From IMG/VR virus record IMGVR_UViG_3300031565_005284, positions 1-20,377 of that record: a DNA stretch of 20,377 bases, one strand, 5' to 3'. The DNA is from a virus. Position numbers and translations under genes: made by a program. Positions 6,316 through 13,460 of the stretch are shown piece after piece. The notes below the pieces were generated by a model. It was not told where the DNA came from, did not search any database, and worked only from the letters and a program-made list of their open reading frames with translations. The first letter of the stretch is position 1, and the number at the start of each line of letters is the position of its first letter.

Positions 6316-9300
6316 ATGACCAACGTAATCGCAGATCTGGCAGTGCGCCTTACGGCCAATATGTCGGATGTGAACGCCAAGTTCACGAAGTTGGATACCG
6401 ACCTGAAGACTGCCTCGTCGGGATTCACGGCGATAGGGGGCGATCTGACTTCGCTCGGCACCAAACTGTCGATTGGACTTACTGCACCATTGGTCGCTGC
6501 CGGCATCGCCGCATTCAATTTCAGTACCGACTTCAACGCGGCGATGGCGAACGTAGCGACGTTGATACCGGGCAATGTTGATCGCGTCGAGGAGTTGAAA
6601 ACCGCCGTGCAGAATATGGCGGTAGAGGTCGGCAAATCGACCGGCGACCTCGCGGGTGGTCTATATCAGATTATTTCGGCCTTCGGAGATTCTGCGGACA
6701 CAGCGCAATTATTGGAGATCAACGCGAAAGCAGCGGCCGCTGGACTCGCCACAACGACCGATGCCATCAACCTCACCAGTTCGGTCACCAAAGGCTATGG
6801 CGACGTGACTGCCGAGGCCGCGCAGAAGGCGGCGGATCTCGCTTTCCAGACGGTCAAGCTCGGGCAAACTACCTTTCCCGAGTTGGCAGCTTCCATCGGT
6901 AGGGTTGTCCCGATCGCCGCGACATTGGGAGTAACCCAGGAAGAATTATTCGCCGGCTTTGCAACGCTGACCGGTGTTACCGGAAACGCCTCGGAAGTTT
7001 CCACACAGCTTGCCGGGATTTTGCGGGCGATGATTAAGCCTACGGATGATATGTCGGAAGCTATCAACTCTTTGGGTTACGAGTCGGCGCAAGCAATGGT
7101 ACAAGACCTCGGACTCGTGGGCTCGCTGCGGGCGTTGATCGGCACGACTGACGGATCCCAGGAGGCCGTGGGTGAGTTGGTACAGCGCGCGGAAGCCCTG
7201 ACCTCTATCTTTGCCCTGAGTGGCGGGCAGGCTGAGACGTTCGATCAGAAATTGGCCGCGATGGCGGATACTACCGGAGTGGCGACCGAAGCGTTTCGGG
7301 AACAGACCGAGGGCATCAACGCGACTGGCTTTCAGTGGAATCAATTCAAAATTCGTATGACCGGCGTTGTTGAAAAACTTGGTGACGGGCTCTTGCCAGC
7401 GCTCTCAAAGTTGCTCGACCTTCTCGAGCCCGTCGTCGGATGGATCGGCGAGATGGCTGATAAGTTCGGCAATCTTCCGACGCCGATTCAAACTACCGTT
7501 ATTGCCGTGGTGGCGCTGGCTGCTGCCATCGGCCCGATGCTGATTGTCGCCGGTCAGTTGGTTACTGCGGTCGGTTCGATAATCCCCGTACTTACTAAAC
7601 TCATCGCAGTGACGGGGGGCGGATCTGCTGCGCTCATGGGCATTGCGAAGGCCGTGCCTGTGGCCGCCGCCGCTTTCGCTGGCTGGAAACTCGGCGAGTG
7701 GCTAAATTCCTTCACGAATGAGTACAAGGATGCCGAGGAAAAAGTACAGGCATTGAGCGATTCGCTCGAAGCACAGGGCGTCGTAATTGAACGCGGCGGA
7801 AAAAGCCTGAAGGACTGGGCCGCTGAGGTATTCAAGGCTAGCGAAGCCCTAGACGCGAACAAGAAGAGCACAGAAGCGGCAAAGGAAGCGACCAAAAAGG
7901 CAGCGGAAGCGGCCAAAAAGGCAGCGGAGGAACAGAAGAAGTTTACGGAGAAGCAGAAAGTAGCCGTCAAAACTGCTGCCGAGCTGGAAAAGGAACAAAA
8001 GGACCTAAATGAAGCCTATGACAAGTACCAAAAGTACCTGAAGGACGCGAAACGCGAGACGGCGCTCCATCAGACAGAGATCTGGAAGCTCAATCGGGAA
8101 ACGATCAAAGCGAAGGACGCGACGGCGCTGTTCTACCAGGGGCTGATTAAAGTCGGGGATGAGACGGTTGATTACACTGCCGTAGCCTATCGCCTGCGCG
8201 ATTCCCTCACGGCCATTGAAACTGCTGCGCTGGACGTGAAGGACATGATGCCTCCGTTCTCGCAGGCGATCAGTGACGCCATCGGCCTGTCCACTCCCCA
8301 GGTCAACAAGCTGGGCGACGCCATGAAGACGCTCGGGCTGGACTCCATCGCCTCGAAACAAACGATCGCCGAGCAGATGACGGCCGCCCGCGATGCCGTG
8401 CTAGGCAGCGGCGTGGCAACCGACTTCGAGAAACAAACCGCGATTTACCGGGCGCTGAAGGCTCAGGTCGACGCCGCGAAGGAAGCCGGGGTCGATATTC
8501 CGGCCGAGCAGCAGAAACTTCTCGATCAGCTTCGCACTGAACTCGAAGGGGATAAGGGAGTGTCGAGCCTGAAGAAGCCCTGGGACAGCCTGAAAAGCCA
8601 GGTATCGACGATCTTTACCGATCTCAGTAAAGATCTGAACGACATCCTTTGGGGCGAAGGCGGGGAGTCGATCAAGTCCAAGTTCCTCGGTATGTTCGAG
8701 TCGATGGGGCAGGCGGTAACCCGGTTCGTCATCGAGTATCTGGAGGGCAAACTGTTCAGCGCGTTTGCCAAGCTCCTCGATGATATTTTGCCGGCCATCG
8801 GTAAGGCGCTCGGCGGTCTGTTCGGCTTCGGTGGCGGCGCGGCGGCGGCTGCTGGAACAGCGGCTGGTACGGCTGCCGGCGGCGCAGCGGCGGGGGCTGG
8901 CGGCGCAGCGGGAACTGCGGTGGGCGCGGGCATCAGTGGGACACTCGGCGCTGTGTTCGGCGGGATCAGTGCGGCCACCGGCGTGATCGGCCTGTTTCAG
9001 AACGCAAAGCAGGAAACCACCCTTAATGCGATCGAAGAGAGCACACGGCGTTCCGCCCTCTACCTCGGCGACCGAGCCGATGGCGGCATCCTGGGCGTGC
9101 TCTTCAGTATCAACGAAGAATTGGCGTGGGGAGTTGGGACGAAAGCACTGGAACGGATCCGGGATGAAATGGTAAACCTAGGCGCGGGTTACATCAATCC
9201 GTCGCTCGATACCTTAAAGGACAATGCTGCGGCGATCAAATCCAGCCTGGAAGCTCTGGAAACCGTAGGCCTGAAAGTCACTCCAGAAGCCGATGTGCGC

Positions 9301-10035
9301 GACATAATTCCTCCTGATGTGTTCAGTGATATTGACGGCCACCTTACTATAATCTCCGACGAAATGAAACAGCTTGGTGCGGGTTACATCAACCCATCGC
9401 TGGATTCGATGAAGCAGGCGCTTTGGGATATTATCGCGCTCCTATCCGGTGGAATTGTCATATCCGATTCAGCGCTTTCAGCGTTGGAAGAGTTATCTAC
9501 TCCCACAATCCCGGAACCCATAATACCGCCACTATCCCCAGATCCTGGCCTAATGGGAAACATTACTGCCGCTGGACTTGCCAGCAATGCCCTGGCTTTC
9601 CGCGAGTGGACAGTTGAAATGCTGTCTTCGATTTCCTCTGCAATTACAACTCCTCCCGAACTTGACATTACGCCGCTTACTTCACTGCTAACCAGCATTG
9701 GGGCGAGACTCACCGAAATCTGGGATCGTATTGGAACACTCACGGACGTTCTGACCTTCCATGCCAAGGCGCTTTGCGCGGGCATCCTACCGCGTCTGGA
9801 TAAGTTGATCTTCCACACCGAGGCGCTCTGCGCGGACATTCTGCCACGTCTGGATGTTCTGAATCTTCAGACTGAGGCGCTCTACGCCGGCGTCGTCCCA
9901 CGGCTGGATCAGATCGCCAGCCAGCCGCGCGCTAACATCACGATCAACGTTGCGGTCGGAGGCACGTCTTCGACTGCCGACGATATCGCCAACGCGATCG
10001 CCAATAGTCTGCGCTCCCAAGGGCTTGCTTCTTAA
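6316..10035 (+). CDS. Tail tape measure protein
   Basis: A 1239-aa protein that sets tail length and occupies the tube lumen. It is the longest single-chain helical protein of the tail module and follows the G/GT chaperones. N-terminal residues 1 to about 300 look like the TP901-type core, with the repeated pattern of Gly/Ala-rich helices (SLGTKLSIGLTAPLVAAGIA, FSTDFNAAMANVA, VGKSTGDLAGGLYQ). A hydrophobic stretch lies at about 391-435. A highly charged Lys/Ala/Glu coiled coil spans about 465-600. A Gly/Ala-rich low-complexity and hydrophobic segment lies at about 836-895. The C-terminus carries two kinds of internal repeats (about 949-1033 and 1146-1199). At about 1.5 angstrom per residue it predicts a tail near 185 nm. 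No lytic transglycosylase or peptidase motif was recognised. No clear SD precedes the ATG. Confidence 0.9.
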   Translation: MTNVIADLAVRLTANMSDVNAKFTKLDTDLKTASSGFTAIGGDLTSLGTKLSIGLTAPLVAAGIAAFNFSTDFNAAMANVATLIPGNVDRVEELKTAVQNMAVEVGKSTGDLAGGLYQIISAFGDSADTAQLLEINAKAAAAGLATTTDAINLTSSVTKGYGDVTAEAAQKAADLAFQTVKLGQTTFPELAASIGRVVPIAATLGVTQEELFAGFATLTGVTGNASEVSTQLAGILRAMIKPTDDMSEAINSLGYESAQAMVQDLGLVGSLRALIGTTDGSQEAVGELVQRAEALTSIFALSGGQAETFDQKLAAMADTTGVATEAFREQTEGINATGFQWNQFKIRMTGVVEKLGDGLLPALSKLLDLLEPVVGWIGEMADKFGNLPTPIQTTVIAVVALAAAIGPMLIVAGQLVTAVGSIIPVLTKLIAVTGGGSAALMGIAKAVPVAAAAFAGWKLGEWLNSFTNEYKDAEEKVQALSDSLEAQGVVIERGGKSLKDWAAEVFKASEALDANKKSTEAAKEATKKAAEAAKKAAEEQKKFTEKQKVAVKTAAELEKEQKDLNEAYDKYQKYLKDAKRETALHQTEIWKLNRETIKAKDATALFYQGLIKVGDETVDYTAVAYRLRDSLTAIETAALDVKDMMPPFSQAISDAIGLSTPQVNKLGDAMKTLGLDSIASKQTIAEQMTAARDAVLGSGVATDFEKQTAIYRALKAQVDAAKEAGVDIPAEQQKLLDQLRTELEGDKGVSSLKKPWDSLKSQVSTIFTDLSKDLNDILWGEGGESIKSKFLGMFESMGQAVTRFVIEYLEGKLFSAFAKLLDDILPAIGKALGGLFGFGGGAAAAAGTAAGTAAGGAAAGAGGAAGTAVGAGISGTLGAVFGGISAATGVIGLFQNAKQETTLNAIEESTRRSALYLGDRADGGILGVLFSINEELAWGVGTKALERIRDEMVNLGAGYINPSLDTLKDNAAAIKSSLEALETVGLKVTPEADVRDIIPPDVFSDIDGHLTIISDEMKQLGAGYINPSLDSMKQALWDIIALLSGGIVISDSALSALEELSTPTIPEPIIPPLSPDPGLMGNITAAGLASNALAFREWTVEMLSSISSAITTPPELDITPLTSLLTSIGARLTEIWDRIGTLTDVLTFHAKALCAGILPRLDKLIFHTEALCADILPRLDVLNLQTEALYAGVVPRLDQIASQPRANITINVAVGGTSSTADDIANAIANSLRSQGLAS
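7888..7929 (+). repeat. 21-bp tandem repeat in the tape measure coiled coil
   Basis: Two adjacent 21-nt units (7888-7908 and 7909-7929) differ at few positions and encode the heptads ATKKAAE and AAKKAAE. One unit equals one heptad, so duplication would lengthen the coiled coil while keeping its register. Confidence 0.8.
9160..9414 (+). repeat. Pair of GAGYINPSLD repeats in the tape measure C-terminus
   Basis: The motif DEM-x2-LGAGYINPSLD appears twice, with Met codons at 9169 and 9364, 195 nt (65 residues) apart. The DNA copies differ mostly at third codon positions, so the repetition is kept at protein level. Confidence 0.8.
9751..9912 (+). repeat. Three 54-bp tandem repeats near the tape measure C-terminus
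   Basis: Three adjacent 18-codon units occupy 9751-9804, 9805-9858 and 9859-9912. Each unit carries the pattern (K/E)AL(C/Y)A-x-(I/V)(L/V)PRLD. The first two have Cys where the third has Tyr. The DNA has diverged at many third positions, so the array is not a very recent expansion. Confidence 0.9.
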
Positions 10036-10038
10036 ATC

Positions 10039-12360
10039 ATGCGTCTTTTCATCGAGATTGGCGACATCCCTCGTGGGAATCAGGTCTTGCTCGAGGGCTT
10101 CGACATCACTAAGGATCTCGGGGGCCGGATGGCTATGTGCCGGTTGCAAATGCTGGCCGATCCCTCCGAGCGGGCGGCGGTCGGTCTCGGTAAAGTCGGC
10201 AGCGCGGTCGTCGGTCAGTCGCCGAGCCCGTTTCAAGAAATCGTCATCAACGAAAACCTCGGAAGCTCCCCGCTCGGCGTTTACTTCGATGAGGCGACTT
10301 TTGACGAAGCGATCTTCGGCGGCGGTACCGGAGGCTCTCCGGTTGGCGATCGCCAGTTCGCGGGCTACGTTTCCGACGTTCGGCCTGAGTACCTCCGCTC
10401 CAATCCCGCCAAGATCAAGTACCACATCACTTGCCAGGATTACACCGTCCTTCTCGATAACACCGAAGTCACCGAGATCAGCTATTCAAACCAGACCGAC
10501 AAGGACATCATTCAGGCCGTTTTCACCGCCTACCTTCCGGAAGTCGATACGTCGCTCGTTTCCTCGCTGACCACGATCGAGACGTTCAATCTCGAGGGCG
10601 AGAGCCTCCGGACCTTCATGGAGAAGATCGCGGAGCTGACGGGCGCCGAGTGGTACCTCGACTTCGACAAGCGCCTCCGCTACTATTTGCCTTCCTCGAA
10701 CCCTGCCCCGTTTTCCCTCACCGAGACTCCCGATTACAGCACCAGTTTCGATTTCGACCGCAAGAGCTTCGACTATGCAGAGGATTTCCGGACGCCGGCA
10801 AACCGGGTGAAGGTGATCGGCGGGCTCAAAGAGAACGAAACCGCCTACACCGCGACGTCTCAGGATCTCAACAGCCAAGCCGCGTTTGGGAAAGTCTTCA
10901 GCCGGGTGATCGTCGATCGCAACATCGCCTCGGACACCGAGGCGCAGCTTCGCGCCCAGGTCGAAGTTCAGCGGTACGCCTTTCCGGAGAAAAACGGGAC
11001 GGTGACCTACCGGCGCGATGGCGTGAACATCGGCCAATTGCTCACCATCAACTCGCCGACGCGCGGGCTATCCGGTGACTTTCTAGTGCGAAAACTCTCG
11101 ATGCGCTGGAAAAATCCCTCGCTCACCGAGTACACCGCGGAGTTCGGCGACTACCGGCCCGATCTCGCCAAGACGCTGCGGCGGCTGAAGGAGTTGGCGA
11201 AGGAAAAAGCCCCGACGCCGCTGGCGAAGCCGGTTCAGAAATCGGTCTATGTCGATCACTTCGCGTCGACCATCGAGCCGGTGCAGATCGTCAATTCCCT
11301 GCCCTCGCTCCCGGATCCAAACTACAGCGCGAATGCCGTAGTCCTGCTCACCACGGACCGGAAGATCTACCGTAGGAACGGCGACGCTTGGACCGCCGTG
11401 GTTCCGACCACGGACCTCAGCGGAACGATCATCGAAACGCAGATCGCCAACGATTCAATCTCGACGCCAAAGCTTCAGGCTCTTTCGGTAACCTCAGGCA
11501 TTCTCGCCGCCAATTCGGTCATCGCCGGGAAGGTTGCGGCTGACGCCGTGACTGCCGGGACGATTGCCGTGGGTGCGATTCGTGCCATCGATGCGGTTTT
11601 TGATTCCGGCGCGATCCAGAGCGCCGACATCGGCAACGCGCAGATTAACAATGCTCACATCGTCAGCTTGGGCGCTTCGAAACTCACAGCAGGAACGATT
11701 GACGCCAGTGTCATCACGGTCACGAATCTAAACGCCTCAAATATCACGACGGGCACGTTGAGCGGTAGCTACCTCGATGATGGGACGGTTGCTGACATTA
11801 AGATCGCCTCGGGCCTGAGCGCCACGAAGATCACCACAGGTACCCTCGACGCCTCCGTCGTGAGCGTGACGAACCTGAATGCCTCGAACATCACAACCGG
11901 ATCGATGGCTGCTGATCGCATTGGAGCAGGAACGATGGATGTAGGCAGCGGCGGGCTGACGATCAACGGAACAGGTAGCGTGACCGTAGCCTACAACGTC
12001 AGGGCGACCGACTTCAAGAGTAAGACCAGCGGAAATTTGGTCATCAACTCGTCTGATGAGTTTGTCGGCACCAATGTCAAGACCGGAGGCACTGGAGCAA
12101 CCGGCAGTGTTCAGACAAACTCCCTGAACGTCGGCGGCGCACAACGTATCGATTCCACCGGGGCGGGCAATCTCGCAACGGTCCAATGTGGGGCCTGGGC
12201 GAACTCTTCCGAATATCGGGTGGGAACCATAAAAGTAGTCGGGGCTCAGGGTTCCGCCATCGGCAACCCGACAGGCGGGACCACAGTGGACACGGAGGCC
12301 CGAGCCGTGATTGTGAGCATTCTCGGGGCCATCCGTACCCACGGCTTGATCGCAACGTAA
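10039..12360 (+). CDS. Baseplate hub / tail tip protein fused to fibre-like C-terminus
   Basis: A 773-aa protein starting 3 nt after the tape measure stop, in the position of the tail hub (gp27-, late D- or gpJ-type). Residues 1 to about 390 are beta-rich with hub-like features: FIEIGDIPRGNQVLLEGFDI, the insertion GDRQFAGYVSDVRP, YHITCQDYTVLLDN, a central SLRTFMEKIAELTGAEWYLD typical of hub second domains, and NRVKVIGGLKENE. A Pro/Lys linker (about 390-405) leads to a repetitive C-terminus (about 440-690) of T-x-G-T-I-x-A-S and NLNASNITTG units, as in gpJ-like central fibres, ending in a small globular cap. It would close the tail tube and project toward the cell surface. The assignment is from order and motif style; no enzymatic residues were recognised. 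No SD is seen, suggesting coupling to the tape measure gene. Confidence 0.7.
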   Translation: MRLFIEIGDIPRGNQVLLEGFDITKDLGGRMAMCRLQMLADPSERAAVGLGKVGSAVVGQSPSPFQEIVINENLGSSPLGVYFDEATFDEAIFGGGTGGSPVGDRQFAGYVSDVRPEYLRSNPAKIKYHITCQDYTVLLDNTEVTEISYSNQTDKDIIQAVFTAYLPEVDTSLVSSLTTIETFNLEGESLRTFMEKIAELTGAEWYLDFDKRLRYYLPSSNPAPFSLTETPDYSTSFDFDRKSFDYAEDFRTPANRVKVIGGLKENETAYTATSQDLNSQAAFGKVFSRVIVDRNIASDTEAQLRAQVEVQRYAFPEKNGTVTYRRDGVNIGQLLTINSPTRGLSGDFLVRKLSMRWKNPSLTEYTAEFGDYRPDLAKTLRRLKELAKEKAPTPLAKPVQKSVYVDHFASTIEPVQIVNSLPSLPDPNYSANAVVLLTTDRKIYRRNGDAWTAVVPTTDLSGTIIETQIANDSISTPKLQALSVTSGILAANSVIAGKVAADAVTAGTIAVGAIRAIDAVFDSGAIQSADIGNAQINNAHIVSLGASKLTAGTIDASVITVTNLNASNITTGTLSGSYLDDGTVADIKIASGLSATKITTGTLDASVVSVTNLNASNITTGSMAADRIGAGTMDVGSGGLTINGTGSVTVAYNVRATDFKSKTSGNLVINSSDEFVGTNVKTGGTGATGSVQTNSLNVGGAQRIDSTGAGNLATVQCGAWANSSEYRVGTIKVVGAQGSAIGNPTGGTTVDTEARAVIVSILGAIRTHGLIAT
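11686..11907 (+). repeat. Pair of 75-bp repeats in the hub fibre region
   Basis: Units at 11686-11760 and 11833-11907 each encode 25 residues, reading T-x-GT(I/L)DAS followed by TNLNASNITTG. They are 147 nt apart in phase. Synonymous differences between copies indicate protein-level conservation of a fibre repeat. Confidence 0.85.
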
Positions 12361-12801
12361 TCAGTTGGTTTCGTTCACTTCGATCAGCCGTGTCGCCGCC
12401 GTTGCCTTGAGTGGCGTTATAAGGATCGATCGGACCTGGACCTTACCGACCAGGAACAGATGGTTTGTCCACTCCGGTTGATCCCGATAGTGCCGTGGTA
12501 CAAAGTCCATCCGACAGAGATCTCTCCCCAATTGGTCGCGATAATTCAATGTGATCGAGAGCGCTTCCGTCTCATTATCGGAGATGTAGACGGCAACCCA
12601 AATACCTTCTTGGGCCTGTTGGGGTGCGGGTGCAATCCAGATGCCGCCTCGCTGTGGCTGCTGGAATAGACGTATCAGCCCGGTTGTACTCCAGTGATAC
12701 CAGTGGACGGTCAGGCTATCCGATCCCTGCGCTCGGATTTGCGGAACGACGGCGATCAACGCGATCACGATCAGGATCGTAATTCTTTGAAGGATTTTCA
12801 T
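12361..12801 (-). CDS. Small exported protein, reverse strand (moron-like)
   Basis: A 146-aa protein on the strand opposite to all surrounding tail genes. Its stop codon abuts the stop of the hub gene. The N-terminus is a clear Sec signal peptide: MKILQR, a hydrophobic core ITILIVIALIAVV, and a cleavage site after QIRA. The mature part of about 120 residues is probably beta-rich (alternating LTVHWYHWST, GGIWIAPAP, GIWVAVYIS, ALSITLNYR) and has one Cys. No family is recognised. A GGGAG lies 8-9 nt upstream of the ATG and a promoter-like sequence lies about 50 nt upstream, so it can be expressed independently of the late operon. Such morons are often expressed from prophages and change the host envelope; that role is an inference here. 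Confidence 0.7.
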   Translation of the reverse strand: MKILQRITILIVIALIAVVPQIRAQGSDSLTVHWYHWSTTGLIRLFQQPQRGGIWIAPAPQQAQEGIWVAVYISDNETEALSITLNYRDQLGRDLCRMDFVPRHYRDQPEWTNHLFLVGKVQVRSILITPLKATAATRLIEVNETN

Positions 12802-12853
12802 TTGTTTTTCTCCCTGTAGGATAGTTCGGCGAAGGCGTCGAAACGTTGCAGTC

Positions 12854-12882
12854 AGTATGAAGAAAAAGTGTCGTTTTGTAAA
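12854..12882 (-). promoter_or_regulatory. Putative sigma70-type promoter for the reverse-strand exported gene
   Basis: On the reverse strand, TTTACA (12877-12882) is followed after exactly 17 nt by CATACT (12854-12859). This is 5 of 6 and 4 of 6 matches to the -35 and -10 consensus. It would start transcription near 12847, leaving a leader of about 45 nt before the ATG ending at 12801. The host's promoter rules are unknown. Confidence 0.45.
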
Positions 12883-12886
12883 GAGC

Positions 12887-12893
12887 AGAGAGG
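12887..12893 (+). promoter_or_regulatory. Shine-Dalgarno AGAGAGG deciding a TTG start
   Basis: AGAGAGG lies 7 nt before TTG 12901. The alternative in-frame GTG at 12868 overlaps the reverse promoter region and has no good ribosome site, so TTG 12901 is preferred. Confidence 0.5.
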
Positions 12894-12900
12894 TAAGACA

Positions 12901-13200
12901 TTGGCATTAAAGAAGATCGAGCATGAAATCCAGAATCCCTGGCGGGTTCACATCCGCGAGGTTCTCGGCCAGATCCAGCAGGGCGAGGGTCTGATCCTCC
13001 AGTTGCGGGGCCGGATCGCCCTTGTCGAGCAGGACATCGCCTTCATGCGCCGGCATCTCGGCGTGCTCCTGGCGCAGATCGCCCAGGCCGACGAGTTGCC
13101 GAAGCCGGAAGGCGAATACAGCCTGAGCGCGGACGGCAGCAAGATTCTGGGCGTGTTTCAGGACGACAAGGAGGATCAACCCGATGGCGTGGCCGAATAA
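12901..13200 (+). CDS. Small coiled-coil hypothetical phage protein
   Basis: A 99-aa protein from TTG 12901, or 110 aa if the GTG at 12868 is used. Residues about 3-58 form a predicted amphipathic helix with hydrophobic residues in heptad-like spacing (VLGQIQQGEGLILQLRGRIALVEQDIAF), suggesting a coiled coil. The end is short and acidic (DDKEDQPD). No signal peptide or membrane segment is seen. It restarts the + strand tail module after the reverse-strand insertion and overlaps the next gene by 17 nt, so it is probably a minor tail or assembly protein. Its function is not recognised. Confidence 0.6.
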   Translation: MALKKIEHEIQNPWRVHIREVLGQIQQGEGLILQLRGRIALVEQDIAFMRRHLGVLLAQIAQADELPKPEGEYSLSADGSKILGVFQDDKEDQPDGVAE

Positions 13201-13447
13201 TTGGACTGACAGCGAGACGATGACACAGGCGCGTCTTACCGAATGGACGAACGCGATCAAGCAGTGGGGCGACGACGTGGATACCAATGGCTACGGTGTG
13301 ATCGTCGAGTCCTCCGCACCGACCGATGGCGACATTCCGACGCGCGGCGTCGTGTTCTACCTCGATGAGACAGCGCACGCTCTCAAGGTGCGTGTCCGGT
13401 ACAGCGACGGCTCGACGCTCAAGAGCGGCTCCGTCACCCTCACCTGA
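13184..13447 (+). CDS. Small hypothetical phage protein
   Basis: An 87-aa protein with no recognised family. AAGGAGG lies 9 nt before the ATG inside the upstream gene. The N-terminal third is helical and Trp-rich (WPNNWTDSE, ARLTEWTNAIKQWGDD). The C-terminal part is beta-like (RGVVFYLDETAHALKVRVRY, then SDGSTLKSGSVTL), a style common in small proteins next to phage fibre genes. It is probably a structural or fibre-accessory protein, based only on position and composition. Confidence 0.6.
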   Translation: MAWPNNWTDSETMTQARLTEWTNAIKQWGDDVDTNGYGVIVESSAPTDGDIPTRGVVFYLDETAHALKVRVRYSDGSTLKSGSVTLT

Positions 13448-13448
13448 T

Positions 13449-13454
13449 AGGAGG
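13449..13454 (+). promoter_or_regulatory. Shine-Dalgarno deciding the start of the 785-aa protein
   Basis: AGGAGG lies 6 nt before ATG 13461, in the gap after the previous stop. It supports a start that exposes a signal peptide, rather than the longer reading from 13326 that overlaps the upstream gene. Confidence 0.8.
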
Positions 13455-13460
13455 TCTTTC

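Noticed and set aside
8526-8978. An Ala/Pro-rich reverse-strand frame
   Set aside because: It is the complement of the Gly/Ala low-complexity segment of the tape measure and has no independent support.
9751-9912. Tandem repeats considered as CRISPR-like or iteron arrays
   Set aside because: Units are contiguous, in frame and codon-diverged inside the tape measure gene, with no spacers.
11737-12342. A 201-codon reverse-strand frame next to the reverse-strand exported gene
   Set aside because: It lies antisense to the repetitive end of the hub gene, and its composition mirrors the repeats. No ribosome site or family was recognised.
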